From contig CM041465.1 in NCBI GenBank assembly GCA_023213395.1, forward strand, positions 178,691,741 to 178,755,740: 64,000 nt of DNA. Reading direction: 5' to 3'. Of this stretch, positions 23,339 through 35,818 are shown one piece after another. A program made the position numbers and the translations under genes. How positions within the stretch are numbered: position 1 is the first letter of the stretch; every line of letters begins with the position of its first letter. Source of the stretch: Cycas panzhihuaensis. Taxonomy: Eukaryota; Cycadophyta. The notes beneath the pieces were generated by a model. That model was not told where the DNA came from. It ran no database searches and saw nothing but the letters and a program-made list of their open reading frames with translations.

Positions 23339-24400
23339 TTGAAACTTATATAGTTGGTCTTAATGAATGAATTTAAATGAGGCTAAAGACCAACCAATCT
23401 CTTAGCCCACGGGATGCCATTAATTATTCCAAAGAAATTAAAGTGGAATTCACAATAGAGAGAACATCTAGCATTAGATGAGACACACCATGGTTTAGTC
23501 GCTAAAGGCCCATATAACCTTATAAACCTTTAAGGCTTTGAGTAGAAGAACCTCCTTAGTAAGTATTAGGCCATGTAGCTAAACATCTTACTATAGAACA
23601 ACTGTCAACACAAGTGTAAATACCCTCCTTTGAGGTGTATAAACACCGAGAGGTTGGCCTATGTTTATAATATATAGAAAAATAGTTCCCCATATATGTA
23701 AAGCCAAAGAGTCATCTTCACCATTAACCCTAACTCAAACTTAAAGGATGAAACTAAATAAGAGATACCCCTATAACCCTCCTCACCTCTTAACTCTAAA
23801 CTTGAAGTACTCATGTTCATTGTTTCTTCTTCTACTTGCTCTGACCTGTTACGTGTAAGAGGGACCTTAAGAAAAACCCCCATGATAATTTTGATAGATG
23901 GTGGCACACCCTTAAACTTTATTGATACTACTATAGTTAGATAATTAAATTTTTATGTCAAACCCAAAATAAGGTTTAATTGTTCTCTCTCAAGCCATGA
24001 CTCCCTTCATTGTATAGGTATCATTTGTAACTTTCAAGTCTAAATTGTCACCTATTAACTCATGTCTAACTTTTATGCTATATCCATTGGGAGATCTGAT
24101 GCCATCTTTAGGGTCCAATGGCTCCAAATACTAAGAACTTATAATACTAATAACTCTCCTAAGAACTCATTCATAATGATCAAAAAATACTATGACCAAG
24201 CTCATATAGCCTCCAATCTCACCTAACAACTCATTTCCCCTAAGAAAATAAGCAAACAATTTATTAGGAGCATCATATACATTATCCATATTAACAATAT
24301 TTAACTATAATTTGAGGTCAACTTAGATATCGACTCCATCCTTACCAAATACCAATAGGTTTTCTCCCCCTTACTTGGTGGCCCTCCTCCAGATCATGGA
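23339..24400 (+). pseudogene. E2 gag right part and protease region
   Basis: The sequence resumes with TTGAAACTTATATAG, continuing the gag of E2 where E3 interrupted it, and the block GAGGCTAAAGACCA is shared with the E3 gag. Further on, the region before RT corresponds to the acidic linker and protease of E3, but I could not find a clear D-S-G motif, so the protease is decayed beyond confident recognition. Confidence 0.6.
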
Positions 24401-26170
24401 TTTCACCATACCATTAATCTAAAAAACACTCATATATCAAAATTGTTGCTTCCAAAAGAATGAGATCAACACATCACTAACAAACTCATAGATATAGAAA
24501 TCATACAACTAAGTAAAATCCCCTATATAACCCCCATTATGCTTGTTCGAAAAAAAGATGGTTATTTCTAACTTTATCTTGATTATAGGGAACTCAATAA
24601 ACTAACAATTAAGAATAAGTTCCCCACCCTCAGAATTGATAATATGCTAGATGAAATCCATAGGGCTATGGCCTTCTCCAAATTAGATTTATAATTTGGA
24701 TATTACCAAATACCAATAGGCCCTAATGATAGGCACAAAATAACTTTTCAAACTCATCATGGCCATTTTGAATTTTAGGTCATGCCTTTTGGGCTATGCA
24801 ATATTTTGGCCACCTTTTAAGTCCTAATACATAAAATTATTGTTCCTTACATTTGGAAGTTTATTATTATTATTTTTTTATGATATCTTAATTTATAGTA
24901 CTAACATGCCTCTATATCTCCAACATTTAGAAATTGCCCTTTGAGTCTTAGCTCAAAACTAATTATATGCAAAGATGTCAAAGTGCAAATTTAGAAAATT
25001 TGAATTATAATACTTAGGGAGCATCATTTCTCTAGTTGAAGTATGGGTTAATCTTGATAAAATATTAGTTATCATGTAATGGCCCATCCTAAAGACCTAA
25101 ACCCAATCACAAGTCTTTCTCAAACTGGTTGGTTTCTATTGTTGCTTAATGAAAAACTGTGCATCCATAACTATTGCCTTAATGAACTTACTCTGTAAGG
25201 ACTCTTTTTAGTGGCTACTGAGTGCTAAGTATGCCTTCAACCTTTTGAAAGGATCCCCTTATTTGGCTGAACTCTATATCTAATTTATCTTTTTCCTCCA
25301 CAATTTCCCATCAATTCTTATATTTTATAGAAATCCTAAATTCACAAGTTCCTTCTGGTAGAAACTCTTCCATGCATCAGGAACATCCCTCCACATGAGC
25401 TCCTCTTATCACCCCTAAACGTATGGGTAGTTTGAAACTCTTAATAAGACCTAATATACCTATGTTGCTTTACTTCAAAACACCAACATTGATGGACCTC
25501 TTGGTTAACCTTAGTTGAGTACCAGTATAATTCTTCTCGTTACTTTATAATTGGTATGACTCCATTCATGGCCCTTTATGGCTATTCCCCACCCTCCTAT
25601 TATACCTTGTCCATTAATCTCTATACTATTGTGGTACAATAAACACTATAGGACATGGATAATATCCTCTACACCCTTAAATAAAACCTGGCCTCTACAT
25701 AAAATTAAGTGAAGTAATTAATGGATTGCCACTAATCTAATAGATCATTCAAAGTAGGAGATCTAGTTTTCCTTTATATTTAGCCTTACAAGTAACAATC
25801 TCTTTGATATCATAAGTCCCATAAGTTAAGTCCCCAATATTATAGCCCTTGTAAAATTTTTTAACAAATTAATGTGGTCGTTTATACCCTTGCTCTTCAC
25901 CCTGAGACCAAGATCTATAATGTCTTACATGTATCCTATCTTAAAAAATACTTTGGAAAGTCTATCACACCCTAAAAGATCCTTCCTAGCCTCTAAGAAG
26001 AAAAAATCCTCACAGTTTTCCCCATACATATTCTAAACACTAACACTGCCATCTTTGGAATATAACCATTTTTAAATATCTGGTGTAGTGGGCCAGTTGT
26101 GTACTTGAGGAAGCTACATGGGAATCTGAAGACTTCATCAAGCAACACCTGTATTTTTAGTGCTTTGAGG
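24401..26170 (+). pseudogene. E2 pol: RT to chromodomain
   Basis: Frames give [50 protein letters not shown] and VMPFGLCN, which are RT. At the active site the run of T residues near 24870-24881 is followed by ATGATATC, so the first catalytic Asp codon is lost. RNase H and integrase (about 25250-25700) are poorly preserved. A chromodomain remnant reads LEEATWESEDFIKQHLYF near 26107-26160. Stops occur every 20-40 codons. Confidence 0.75.
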
Positions 26171-26185
26171 ACTTAACATATCATT

Positions 26186-26209
26186 GGGGAGGGGGGGCGA
26201 GGGGGGACT
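26186..26209 (+). other. E2 polypurine tract, G-quadruplex-like
   Basis: GGGGAGGGGGGGCGAGGGGGG lies directly before the 3' LTR. A purine tract here normally primes plus-strand DNA synthesis. This one also has four or more G-runs able in principle to form a G-quadruplex. Confidence 0.75.
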
Positions 26210-26587
26210 TGTTACATAACATTTTAAGGTGAATAATACATAAATATTTAGCTGCATAGTTAAGGTGGTACATGTTAATAACATTTATTGATGGGTGTAC
26301 ATGGGTTGCATACCTCCACCAATGGGATCAAAGGCCACATGGCCCTTTAATAGGGTGTTAGGAAATAATGGTCACTTTTGTCTATTTAAGGCCATACATT
26401 TGTAAAGAAAAAGACTAATTTAATAATCTCCTCTTGTAAGATCATGCTCACATACATCTATTCCTTGGTATCCATTAAGCTTTCTTGTGTCCTAAATGTA
26501 ATATGAGCTATGTACATTTAATAAAAGAATTTGTTTGCACTCTCTTGTTACCTACTTCAAGTACAAATTGTAGGTAGGATCGTAACA
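26210..26587 (+). repeat. E2 3' LTR
   Basis: 378 bases from TGTTACATAAC to GGATCGTAACA, with the same terminal inverted hexamers as the 5' copy. Confidence 0.9.
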
Positions 26588-27950
26588 TACTATAAACTCC
26601 ATTTTTTTCAGTTCACGTTCATTTCTATTCAAAGTTTATATTAAAGTTACAAGCAAGTAGCAAAGTCCCACTCTATCTTGCCCCTCTTCCCTAGTACTTA
26701 GGTAGAGACCCTATGTTGGGGGTCTATAAATATCATGTGAATCTATCATTCTAAGCTAAGTATGCATGCCTATAAACTTGTACATGATGCAAAGTAGTAT
26801 AACAACACTTATACAAGCTTTAGATAGAACCTGACTATAGAAGTGAACCTCCATACACCCTTGGGTATATCAGAGGACCCCTTTAGGTTCCTTGTCTTAA
26901 CCTAAAATAGGAAATCAGTCAATTGTTTATCTCTCTATAGTATATAGGTTATTGATTAACACCTAGAAATCACCCTATTTGAACACCACTACATGGTTGT
27001 AGACCTTATAAGGATGCATATTCTTCCATAGGTAGTACCTTAACATATTGGGCCAAGCTACAAAAATGATAGGAAAGTTTATCACAGGTTCTATACAGTC
27101 AAATACTCCCTTATCAGTGTCTGGTAGGCTCCTCCTAATCTTCTTTACTACTTTCCTAATAAAGGTATCCACCATGGAATTGCTCATACTATTACATCTT
27201 TGAAATCAAAATCATTTGTGTTGACACTATTATAACTCCTAGTATAAGTTCCTAATACTACTACACATTTGAAGATATTGTTACACATCTAAAGATACAT
27301 AAATTAAATTTACAACAATGATACCTCCTAAATATTAACAACATAATAAGAATTAATACAACATATATTAATAGAGCATAACGACCTTAATTATTTTTGT
27401 CTAAACCTTCAATAAAAATTTCTAAATTTAGTATCCATTGAGTCCACCCCTTGTCCTTAGTCCTCTCTTCAAAAAATAAAAAGGACAAAAAGAGTTTATA
27501 AGGTCACTTCATCAAATACCTCTCTATTTCTAACAAAACCTATGTCACTTATCATAAAAAAAGTATATCCATAACCATTAAATTACCCTACAAATTTATA
27601 GGTCTTATTTTGATCAACATGTCACACTAAAAGGTTTTTACTAGGGTGAATTTAACTATTAATTTTATACAACGATATATTAACACCCTACACGCTTTGC
27701 CACCCAATTTTCACCCTTAAATCTCACTTATACTACTTTGACAAGCTTTTTACACTTATTTCAGTGCTCTACGTAATATCATTATGTACTTTTTGGGGTC
27801 AATAGGCTACATGTATCCCCTCTAAATAAAAAAATCTTTTTTTCCTCTCTTTTTCCCTACCTATCTATATTACTCCCAACATTTCAATATCCTAATCTTT
27901 CTTTCCCCCTTTGTCCATAATTTTCTTCTTGCTTATCCCCTTTATTAAAA
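26588..27950 (+). other. E1 untranslated leader, resumed after E2
   Basis: It aligns with the E2 leader in two blocks (26650-27130 with 14920-15420, and 27830-27950 with 16120-16230). It has no coding capacity and is AT-rich with a pyrimidine-rich end. Confidence 0.65.
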
Positions 27951-28215
27951 ACTCATTCCTTTAGGCATAACACTGGATTCAATCTTTATGGAATCAACTT
28001 AGGCAAAGCACATTCAAAACTTAAAACTCCAAGTTTAGGAACTCTTTAGCAGTATCAACTCATTGAATAAAGGATTCATTAGTCTAGATTAATAAGTTAA
28101 GGATTCCAACCTAAAGCAAGGCTCCTTTGAACAAAAATAGAATGTAATGGATCACAAGCTAGATAAAATATTTCAATAGATATAAGTGAATCCTCACATC
28201 ACACCCTTAAGTCCA
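27951..28215 (+). pseudogene. E1 gag, first part
   Basis: This corresponds to the coiled-coil N-terminal part of the E3 gag. The sequence is very decayed and no continuous frame survives. It is interrupted at 28215 by E4, with GTCCA as the left target duplication. Assignment rests on position and on the resumption of better-preserved gag at 35819. Confidence 0.5.
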
Positions 28216-28527
28216 TGAAAGACGTTAATGTATCAAGGTCATTTGTGTAGATTAATTATGTGACCTTAGGATATATTGTTAGCATTAGTCTCTTAATGAA
28301 ATGCACTTTATGTGCATTTAGATGTAATTTTGAGTTTATTTCATTAGGCAGGAAAATCCTAACCCTAATGCTCACCTTCAATAATAAAAGGCAAAATCTC
28401 AAGAAGGGAGTCATTATTCATTCTCACCTCCAAGCTTGCTCTCATATCTTGTTTCATCTTCATTTTCATTCTCCATTGCCATTGTATGCATGTGAATGAT
28501 TTATCTCCTAGATCCATCCTTCCTTCA
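28216..28527 (+). repeat. E4 5' LTR
   Basis: 312 bases with TG/CA ends. It has a polyadenylation-like AATAATAAAA near 28380 and aligns without gaps with 35507-35818. Confidence 0.97.
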
Positions 28528-28529
28528 TA

Positions 28530-28541
28530 TGGTATAAGAGC
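28530..28541 (+). other. E4 primer-binding site
   Basis: TGGTATAAGAGC, one mismatch from the initiator tRNA(Met) complement, two bases after the LTR. Confidence 0.85.
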
Positions 28542-30480
28542 TATAAGAGGATCTATTCACTCTATTCCACTTGCATGGAGTCATTTTTGCATCTCCTTCA
28601 CTTTCAATGTGAAGTATTGAGAGTGAATTTATTATTTTTTAACATCTTGAGAGCTTAAAATTATAGTATTTTATATGTTGTCAATTTATCTATGTGTGAA
28701 GAAATTCAGAGGTGAAGAATACAGGTTTTTGAAACTGTTCAGTTGCCGAAACAGTCCCAAAAGCATTAAAGGCCTGGAATTTCATAAAAAAATTAACCAT
28801 CTCAGATTTTGATGAAATTTGGCATACAAGGTCACCTTGACTAGAGGATCATTTTTGTCTTTTAAAGAAACTTCAAATTCAGCCTATAACATCAAGTTTT
28901 GGCTATGATAAAAGGGTAAAATTTATGGATAAGTGATTTAAAACACTTTTTCCAATGAAATCCTTTAATTATAAGCTAAAAATATGAAAGTTTTATTAAG
29001 GGATCTATTAGATTTATGTCTTAGGATTAGTTTAATATAAATATCATCAAATTTTATCCACTGGTTAGTGAGATCTATGCAGTTTTCTTATTGTTGCTAA
29101 TCTTGCTTACTCAACCCCACAAAGGACATTGCAAGGGCATTTTAGGTAAATTTTTTATAGATTTTATAGATGGTACATAAGGGAAAGTTAATATACATGT
29201 CAAAACATAACTTTTGACATATTGAAGTTCAGATTCTGAGATAGTTGATCTGGAAGGATTTTGCTTTGGTGCTTTTGTAGGCAGAAAATGTTTTGTGCCT
29301 TTTCAGAAATCTGACTTCACAACCCTATTAGAAATGATATTCTGAGCAATTTTTACTTCTATCATAAATTTAGATTTCATCATTTAGGAATTCATATTTA
29401 TACTTTTTAAACAAATTATGCTCATTTATCATTATTTATAAATTTTGTGAAAAAATCACAAAATAAGGCAAAATAACATGCATATAGATTTAGAAAAATT
29501 AGCATTTTAGTGGCAAGTTGATCCACTTTTTAGCCCATTATGGATTTTGTATAAAAACTTCTAAAATCATATTTGGAAACATTGTACTAAAGCAAATAAA
29601 ACCTTAGATCAGAAGTAACATCCGATTCCCATGCTAAATCTAGCATGCTTTTTCTATTTACACACATAATATAAAGCATCATAAAAGCAGAAACAACAAG
29701 AAGGCAAGTACAAAAAGCAAGCAAGCTCATTTGGTAACTTTTCATTTCAGTTTTTAGTTATACAAAAATATCTTACACTATTCCTAAAAGGAATCTCATT
29801 TGTATAATCTATACCGCTAGTTCTTGACTTGTGCACACATTCGCTTTAGTTGAAATAGACCAAGGTTGGCCAAAGTCCAGGCCCTAAGGGAGGTGTGAGT
29901 TTCATACTAGGTCTAGTCTTAACTGGAATAGTGGTGGATGGACAGGTTAGCCATACCTACGGCCTCCAATCAGGGATAATCCTTATAACCACCGAAGAAA
30001 ACTGAAAACCTTAATGTAAGATTAAAATTAACTCGGTCCAATATCCGTCATAGCCATGAGATATACAGTACCATTTGACTCTTTGGAGGAGGTATATAGC
30101 TGCTCATTGGTGAACTGGGTGAGGACTGGGAGTACCTGGGCTCCACTGTGACTTAGATTTTATCACCAAGCATAGGTGTAGGTATCGCGGGTGAAGGCCC
30201 TAATCGTATATTAGAAGCCTTAGGCATCGAAACCTCACCTACATTTAGACATAAGTGAGAGGTTAGTGGCATAACACATCACCACTCTTTGCCAGCTCTA
30301 TATTAAGCCTCATTCTTGCATCATTGCTTATATTCATTTTTTTATAATTGTTAAAAAATACTTAATCATTGCTTGCTTCTCATCATAACAATCATTTCTA
30401 CATCCCTGTTGCGCCAGGTGTACTAGCCACATGTGTCAATGGCATATACTTCTATCATCTCTTCTACCTCTTCATTATCA
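28542..30480 (+). other. E4 long untranslated leader
   Basis: About 1.9 kb without recognisable coding sequence separates the primer site from gag. This is long for a copia element, though long leaders are known in some plant lineages. I see no repeat structure within it. Confidence 0.5.
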
Positions 30481-31320
30481 CCATGTCATCTTAATTCAAG
30501 CAAAATGTTAACTGCATATTGAAAGGCAAAAAAAATTAGGATCTATGGTACATTGGAATTAAAAATATTACAAAGTATGAAGGCCTTTGGAGAGCCCACT
30601 TGCAGCCTACACTTAGCATACTAGCAACAACTACTTCCGATGGATCTGCCCTAACAGCTCCTACAGATGCTGCAACTAAACTACAATGGGAGATAGATGA
30701 TGAAAAGATTCATGCAAGAATTTTGTTGGTCATTGATCACTTCTTGCATAACTTGATAAATAAAGAGCAACATGATACAGCCTGGAAGGTCTTAGAAGTT
30801 CTAAAAAAGAACTTTGATACAAAGTCAGATTTAGAATTTGTTTATCTTGTTTTGAAAATAAACAAATTAAAAATGCAGAAGGGATAAGCTGATGAGATAA
30901 TAAATCTCCTTCGACCAATCAAATAGGCAATTGACAAAGACTTTAAGACCCAATGTATCACTTAGGCATTTTTGATCTAGTCATGTTTACATGTGCCTGA
31001 TTATAAAAACTTGCTTGGAAGTCTTCAATATAGTGGAGCATTGAAGACACTCAACTTCGAAGCACTTGCCGAGAAGTTCATAGAATTTAATAAGACCTTT
31101 GATATAAACTTTATAGCCTCTGACTCTCTTGTAGATGTAGCCTTTGAGGTAGAAGAAGAAATTTGCTACAAAAAAAATCAAGGTCCCTCTCGTGGTAGAG
31201 GAAATAACTGAGCAAGAGGAAGAGGAAGAAATATGGGAAATCATCCACAAGGTCAATCAAACCCTCAATCAAAACCTTGACATTCTCAAGGCTAAAGGTG
31301 ACCTCAACAAAGAGTAATAT
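30481..31320 (+). pseudogene. E4 gag
   Basis: The frame with LQWEIDDEKIHARILLVIDH and HDTAWKVLEVLKKNFDTKSD matches the UBN2-type gag capsid domain of plant copia elements. Further pieces follow with YKNLLGSLQYSGALKT and EALAEKFIEF. An Arg/Gly-rich tail (GPSRGRGNN) precedes the knuckle. Frames are broken by stops near 30885, 30927 and 31210. Confidence 0.8.
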
Positions 31321-33050
31321 AGTCATGCCAAACCAGTACCTCTTCAGGGACTGGTAATCAAACTATTATGTATGATTAGTGTAATCGTAAAGGACACTTA
31401 GCAAAAAATTACAGAACTAACACTTATAAGTTGGCCAAGTTCTAACCAAAACATGGAGCTCATAATGTTGAAGAAACTTATGAAGAATCCTTTAGTAGTG
31501 TAGGTTTTATACAAGCACACATTCAAAGAATTGAGGGATCTTCAGCATCAAATGCTATTGACTAACCAAAGAGATACTTTGAATCTTGGTGTGGATATAT
31601 CACTTATGAATTCCCTTCACCAATGCCAAGCCCTATTGGAATTACCAATAGTGTTGCTTCAATCGATGGACAGTGGATCATGGACACAAGAGCAACTTAA
31701 CATATGATGTGCAATCACAGTCTATATAAAACATTTGACTCAAATGTTCAAGGAGTTGTTCACATGGCTGATAAATTACAACAACTTGTTGAAGGAATTG
31801 ACAACATTCGCGTAAAACTCCCAGGCTTAGAAGATTTTACATTGCTTGATGTCTTATACATACTCAATCTCAAATAAAACCTACTCTCCTTATCCACACT
31901 TGTCTCTCATGGATTTGATCTGAGTGTAACCATAAATGACCAGGTTCTTCATGTCATTTACCCTCCAACTAATCAGGTGGTTTTGACTGGACATCTCTCT
32001 AGCAAACTCTTTTGACTGAATGGCTCTCCATCTTCTAAAGCCCATTGTGCCCAAAGCGGTTGTGCCAATGAAGAATTTGCATTTAATTCCATTTTGACCC
32101 ATCCAATGTTGTCACTAGAAGCTCTTTGGCATGCTTGCATGGGCCATGTTCACATTGATAGACTTAGAGATCTTTTTAACACTTTTCCAAACCTTCCAAA
32201 GTTTTCCTCTAAGCCCTTTAAATATGAAGCTTGTATCATTGCCAAATCTCATCAACAACCCTTTCCCAAAAGTCAGTGAAAATCGAGTCATCCATTACAA
32301 TTGGTACACTCTGATTTATGTGGGCCAATGCTCATTCCTTCACTAAAGGGCAAGCTATATTACATCTCTTTTATTATTGATTTCACTAGAAAAGTATGGG
32401 TAGCTTTTCTACATAAAAAAAATAAAACATTCCATATATTTAAGGAATTCAAATCCTTCACTAAAAAAGAGTCAGGTTATCAACTCAAATATCTTCGAAC
32501 TGATAATGGTGGTGAATATACCTCACATGAGTTTGAAAGCTACCTTTGAGACAATGGCACCAAGCATCCAACAACAGTAGCAGGTACCTCACAACAAAAT
32601 GGAGTTGCCGAGCGTATGAATAGGATAATCATGAACATGGTTCGTGCTATGTTAATATACAAAAATGTACCTGCCTATCTATGGGATAAAGTAATCTGGA
32701 TAACTATTTATTATATCAATGTTGTTAGCCCATCAAAGGAAGTACAATTACCTAATGAAAAGTGGTCAGGATAAACCCCCATTATTCACTACTTTAAAAT
32801 TTTTAGCTTTACATACTATGCCCACATTCTAGATACAGATCGAAATAAACTCTAGCCAAGGGCACTTAAAGGTATCTTTGTTAGATACCCTATGAATAAG
32901 AAAGGGTATAAGGTCTTCATACCTTTACAATGAAAAATCATCATTACTAGAGATGTTATTTTTACAGAGACAGAGGATTAGTTACTTAAACTAGACTCTA
33001 AAGTACCCTCATACTGCTACAATAATGTTATCAAGTATGATGTTCAGATT
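31321..33050 (+). pseudogene. E4 pol: zinc knuckle, protease, integrase
   Basis: The zinc knuckle near 31370-31425 keeps CNRKGHLAKN, but both its first and last Cys codons now read Tyr. The protease motif near 31675-31700 reads WIMDTRAT where D-S-G-A-T is normal. The GAG-pre-integrase block keeps LWHACMGHVHIDRLRDLF (about 32120-32175), and the integrase core holds VHSDLCGPM, YLRTDNGGEYTS and TSQQNGVAERMNR. This order, with integrase before RT, is diagnostic of Ty1/copia. Several stops interrupt the frame. A run of 12 G residues at about 33060-33071 marks the linker to RT. Confidence 0.9.
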
Positions 33051-35060
33051 CTCAAATTTGGGGGGGGGGGGCAGACATAAATTACTCCAAATGTTGGAAG
33101 CTGACAATAGAGCCTTGGAGGATACAAGTTGTGACTCTGAACCGATGAGTGCACATCCAACACCATCTTTTGAAGATAACAGAGTTGACAAAGGCAAAGT
33201 CATTATAGAAGAACCATCCTCTCCACCTTCAGTTGACAAAGGCAAAACAATGGTAGAAGGGCCATCTTCTTCAGGCATATCAATATCCTCCTCATAAAAT
33301 TATCATTTTAATGAATATGATGAGAATCAAGAAGTTGGGGAAATGAGGGCATCATTCCCAACTCGAGGATTTTGAGAAGCCCACCAGCTCAATAAGGATA
33401 TATGACCAGATGATGTGGATAAAACTGGCACTCGAAGTGCCCATAGAACAAGGATGTAGGAATTATTATATACTGAGCTTGAACTAGCAGAACTGCACCT
33501 TACTCTTAATGAAGAGCTCTTAACGTACCAAGAAACTGTAAAGTATACAACTTGGAGAAATGCCATGAATGAAGAGTACCAATCTCTTATCAAGAACAGT
33601 ACATGGGAGCTCGTTGATCTACCACTTGCTAGAAAGGTAGTTCAAAATAAATGGATATTAAAAAACAAATATAGATCAGACGACACCCTTGAAAAATACA
33701 AAGCAAGGCTGGTAGCTAAAGGGTTTATACAAAGGGAAGGCATTGACTACACTGAAGTCTTCACACTTATAACCAAGTGGCCTACAATTAGAACTCTTAT
33801 GGCCTTGGCTACTCAACATGGTTGGAAAATCCACCAACTTGATATTAAGACCGCATTTCTCAATGGAGATCTTGAAGAATAAATTTACATGGCTCAACCA
33901 GAAGGATATGAGATCGAAGGTCAAGAGCATAAGGTTTGCAAGCTCAGAAAGTCCTTGTACGGCCTTAAACAAGCCCCTCGTGCTTAGTTTGCTAAGTTGT
34001 TTGAAAGAATGAGGCAACTTAGATACAGGGTTTATGACTACCAAGATATTAATGCAATGTTGTTCATCAAGTGGCATAAGGATAAAGTCACTTATCTCAT
34101 AATCTTTATGGATGATATGCTAGTAACAGGTAATAGTGAACATGTAATAAGCCAACTAAAAAAGGACCTTGGCAAAACGTTTAAATTGTCTGACCTCGAT
34201 TTGATGAAATATTACTTAGGAATTAAAGTAACATAAAGGAATGGAAAATTTTTCCTCTCTCAAGAAAAATACATCAACGATCTTCTAACCAAGTTTCAGT
34301 TAGAAGATGCTCAACCAGTGATATTACCTATAGACCCTAATATCAAACTCTTAGTTGAAGGTGACACTAGGGAGGCAAACGCAATACTTTATAGGAAACT
34401 TGTAGGTAGTTTCATCTATACTACTGATACAAGGCTAGATATTGCACACTTTGTTGGCATTCTTACTTGTTACATGACAAATCCTAAGCAGAATCATTGG
34501 CAGGCAATAGTGCGAGTGTTGAGATACCTTAAGATGACCAACAAATATGGTCAGTTATATGAACCTAATTCAGACTTTAATCTTTCTGCATACACAGACT
34601 CAGGCTTTGCAGGAGATAAAGATATAAGAAGATCTATGTTTAGGTATGTAGCGTTTCTTGGAACAACACTAATATCGTGGAGATCCAGATGGTAGAAGAT
34701 AGTTGCAGATTCAACTGCCGAAGTTGAATACATTGCTTCTTCTGAGACCAATAAAGAGGTGATATGGCTGAGAAAATTATTAGAAACATTGAATATCACC
34801 CAAGCCTGTCCTATAAGTCTTCATGTAGATAATCAATCAACAATCTGCATGGCGAAAAATCTTGTATTTCATGATCATACCAAATACATAAGTACGAAAG
34901 TCCACAGGATTAGAGAACTTGTTCATGATGGCACAATTCAACTAGAATATTGCCCTACAATAGATCAAGTGGACGATATCTTCACCAAACCACTGTAAAA
35001 GGTGAAGTTTGAACAGTTTCGAAGGCAGCTTGGCCTTAGGACCTCCATCTTCGACTAATC
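33051..35060 (+). pseudogene. E4 pol: reverse transcriptase and RNase H
   Basis: RT begins with WRNAMNEEYQSLIKNSTWEL (about 33555-33615) and continues with [44 protein letters not shown] and the polymerase motif IFMDDMLVTG (about 34103-34132). The Asp-Asp pair is intact here. RNase H near 34560-34990 keeps AYTDSGFAGD, ADSTAEVEYIA and FHDHTKYISTKVHRIREL. Stops lie at about 33880, 33988, 34234, 34693 and 34996. This is the best-preserved pol in the window apart from E7. Confidence 0.93.
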
Positions 35061-35495
35061 AAAGAAGATGGCAATAGGATCATCATACTCTATTCTCTTC
35101 ATGAAAACTCCTTGTGGGCACGGAAGAATAAGAGTAAGTCTATGCTCTATCCTCTTTGTGAAAACTTCATGTGGGCACGAAATGATAAGGGTTGTATTAG
35201 TTTTGGAAAATTAGAACCTGTGAAAACCTAAAAAGGGCATAGGGGATGACCAAACTGTATATGGAGACTTAGCAGATTAAGCTACACATTTAAGTTGCTT
35301 GGCTATCAGGTTACATCAAAGAGCCACCTTAGTCATTTTGATTTATAAAAGGGGCTATAGATCTTAGAAAGTTCATGCATTTTCATTCACCATGAGGGTT
35401 TTCCTACAAAAGTGTCATTTAAAATTTCCATGTAATAATGAGGCTAAAATAAAGACCTCATATAATAGATTTTCTTAAAATAACCTTCCACCATT

Positions 35496-35506
35496 AAGGG
35501 GGGGAT
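35496..35506 (+). other. E4 polypurine tract
   Basis: AAGGGGGGGAT immediately precedes the 3' LTR, the normal site for plus-strand priming. Confidence 0.85.
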
Positions 35507-35818
35507 TGAAAGAGGTTAATGTATCAAGGTCATTTGTGTAGATTAATTATGTGACCTTAGGATATATTGTTAGCATTAGTCTCTTAATGAAATACACCTT
35601 ATGTGTATTTAGATGTAATTTTGGGTTCACATTATTATGCGAGAAAATCCTAACCCTAATGCTCACCCTCAATAATAAAAAGTAAAATCTCAAGGAGGAA
35701 GTTATTATTTATTCTTACCTCTAAGCTTACTCTCATATCTTGTTTCATCTTCTTTTTCATTCTCTATTGTCATTGTGTGCATGTGAGTGATTTATCTCCT
35801 AGATCTATCATTCTTTCA
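35507..35818 (+). repeat. E4 3' LTR
   Basis: 312 bases, gapless alignment with the 5' LTR. About two thirds or more of the roughly 30 mismatches are transitions. Followed by GTCTA, the right target duplication. Confidence 0.97.

Larger units (their letters stand above)
14396..26587 (+). mobile_element. E2: Ty3/gypsy chromovirus inserted in the E1 leader
   Basis: The two LTRs have matching termini (TGTTAC..GTAACA), with an initiator-tRNA primer site after the first and a G-rich polypurine tract before the second. The flanks CATTA and TACTA fit a 5-bp target duplication with two transitions. Beyond the right LTR, the sequence continues as a leader that aligns with the E2 leader itself, which shows that the E1 leader was interrupted. 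E2 is interrupted in turn by E3 at 16843-23338; without it E2 is about 5.7 kb. An alternative, a tandem array sharing one LTR, fits less well because the primer site is absent after 26587 and a different LTR family sits at 13925. Confidence 0.85.
28216..35818 (+). mobile_element. E4: Ty1/copia retrotransposon inserted in E1 gag
   Basis: Paired 312-base LTRs (TGAAAG..CTTTCA / TGAAAG..CCTTCA, about 30 mismatches, roughly 90% identity) are flanked by GTCCA and GTCTA, a 5-bp duplication with one transition. A primer site follows the first LTR and a polypurine tract precedes the second. Coding order is gag, protease, integrase, RT, RNase H, which defines Ty1/copia. It is full length (7.6 kb) but has about a dozen stops plus changes at the protease active site and zinc knuckle, so it is not autonomous now. 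Confidence 0.97.

Noticed and set aside
23665-23907. Minus-strand open frame in E2, with a similar one at 42641-42823
   Set aside because: Both are antisense to the gag-protease linker of E2 and E1; the similarity reflects homologous elements, not a gene.
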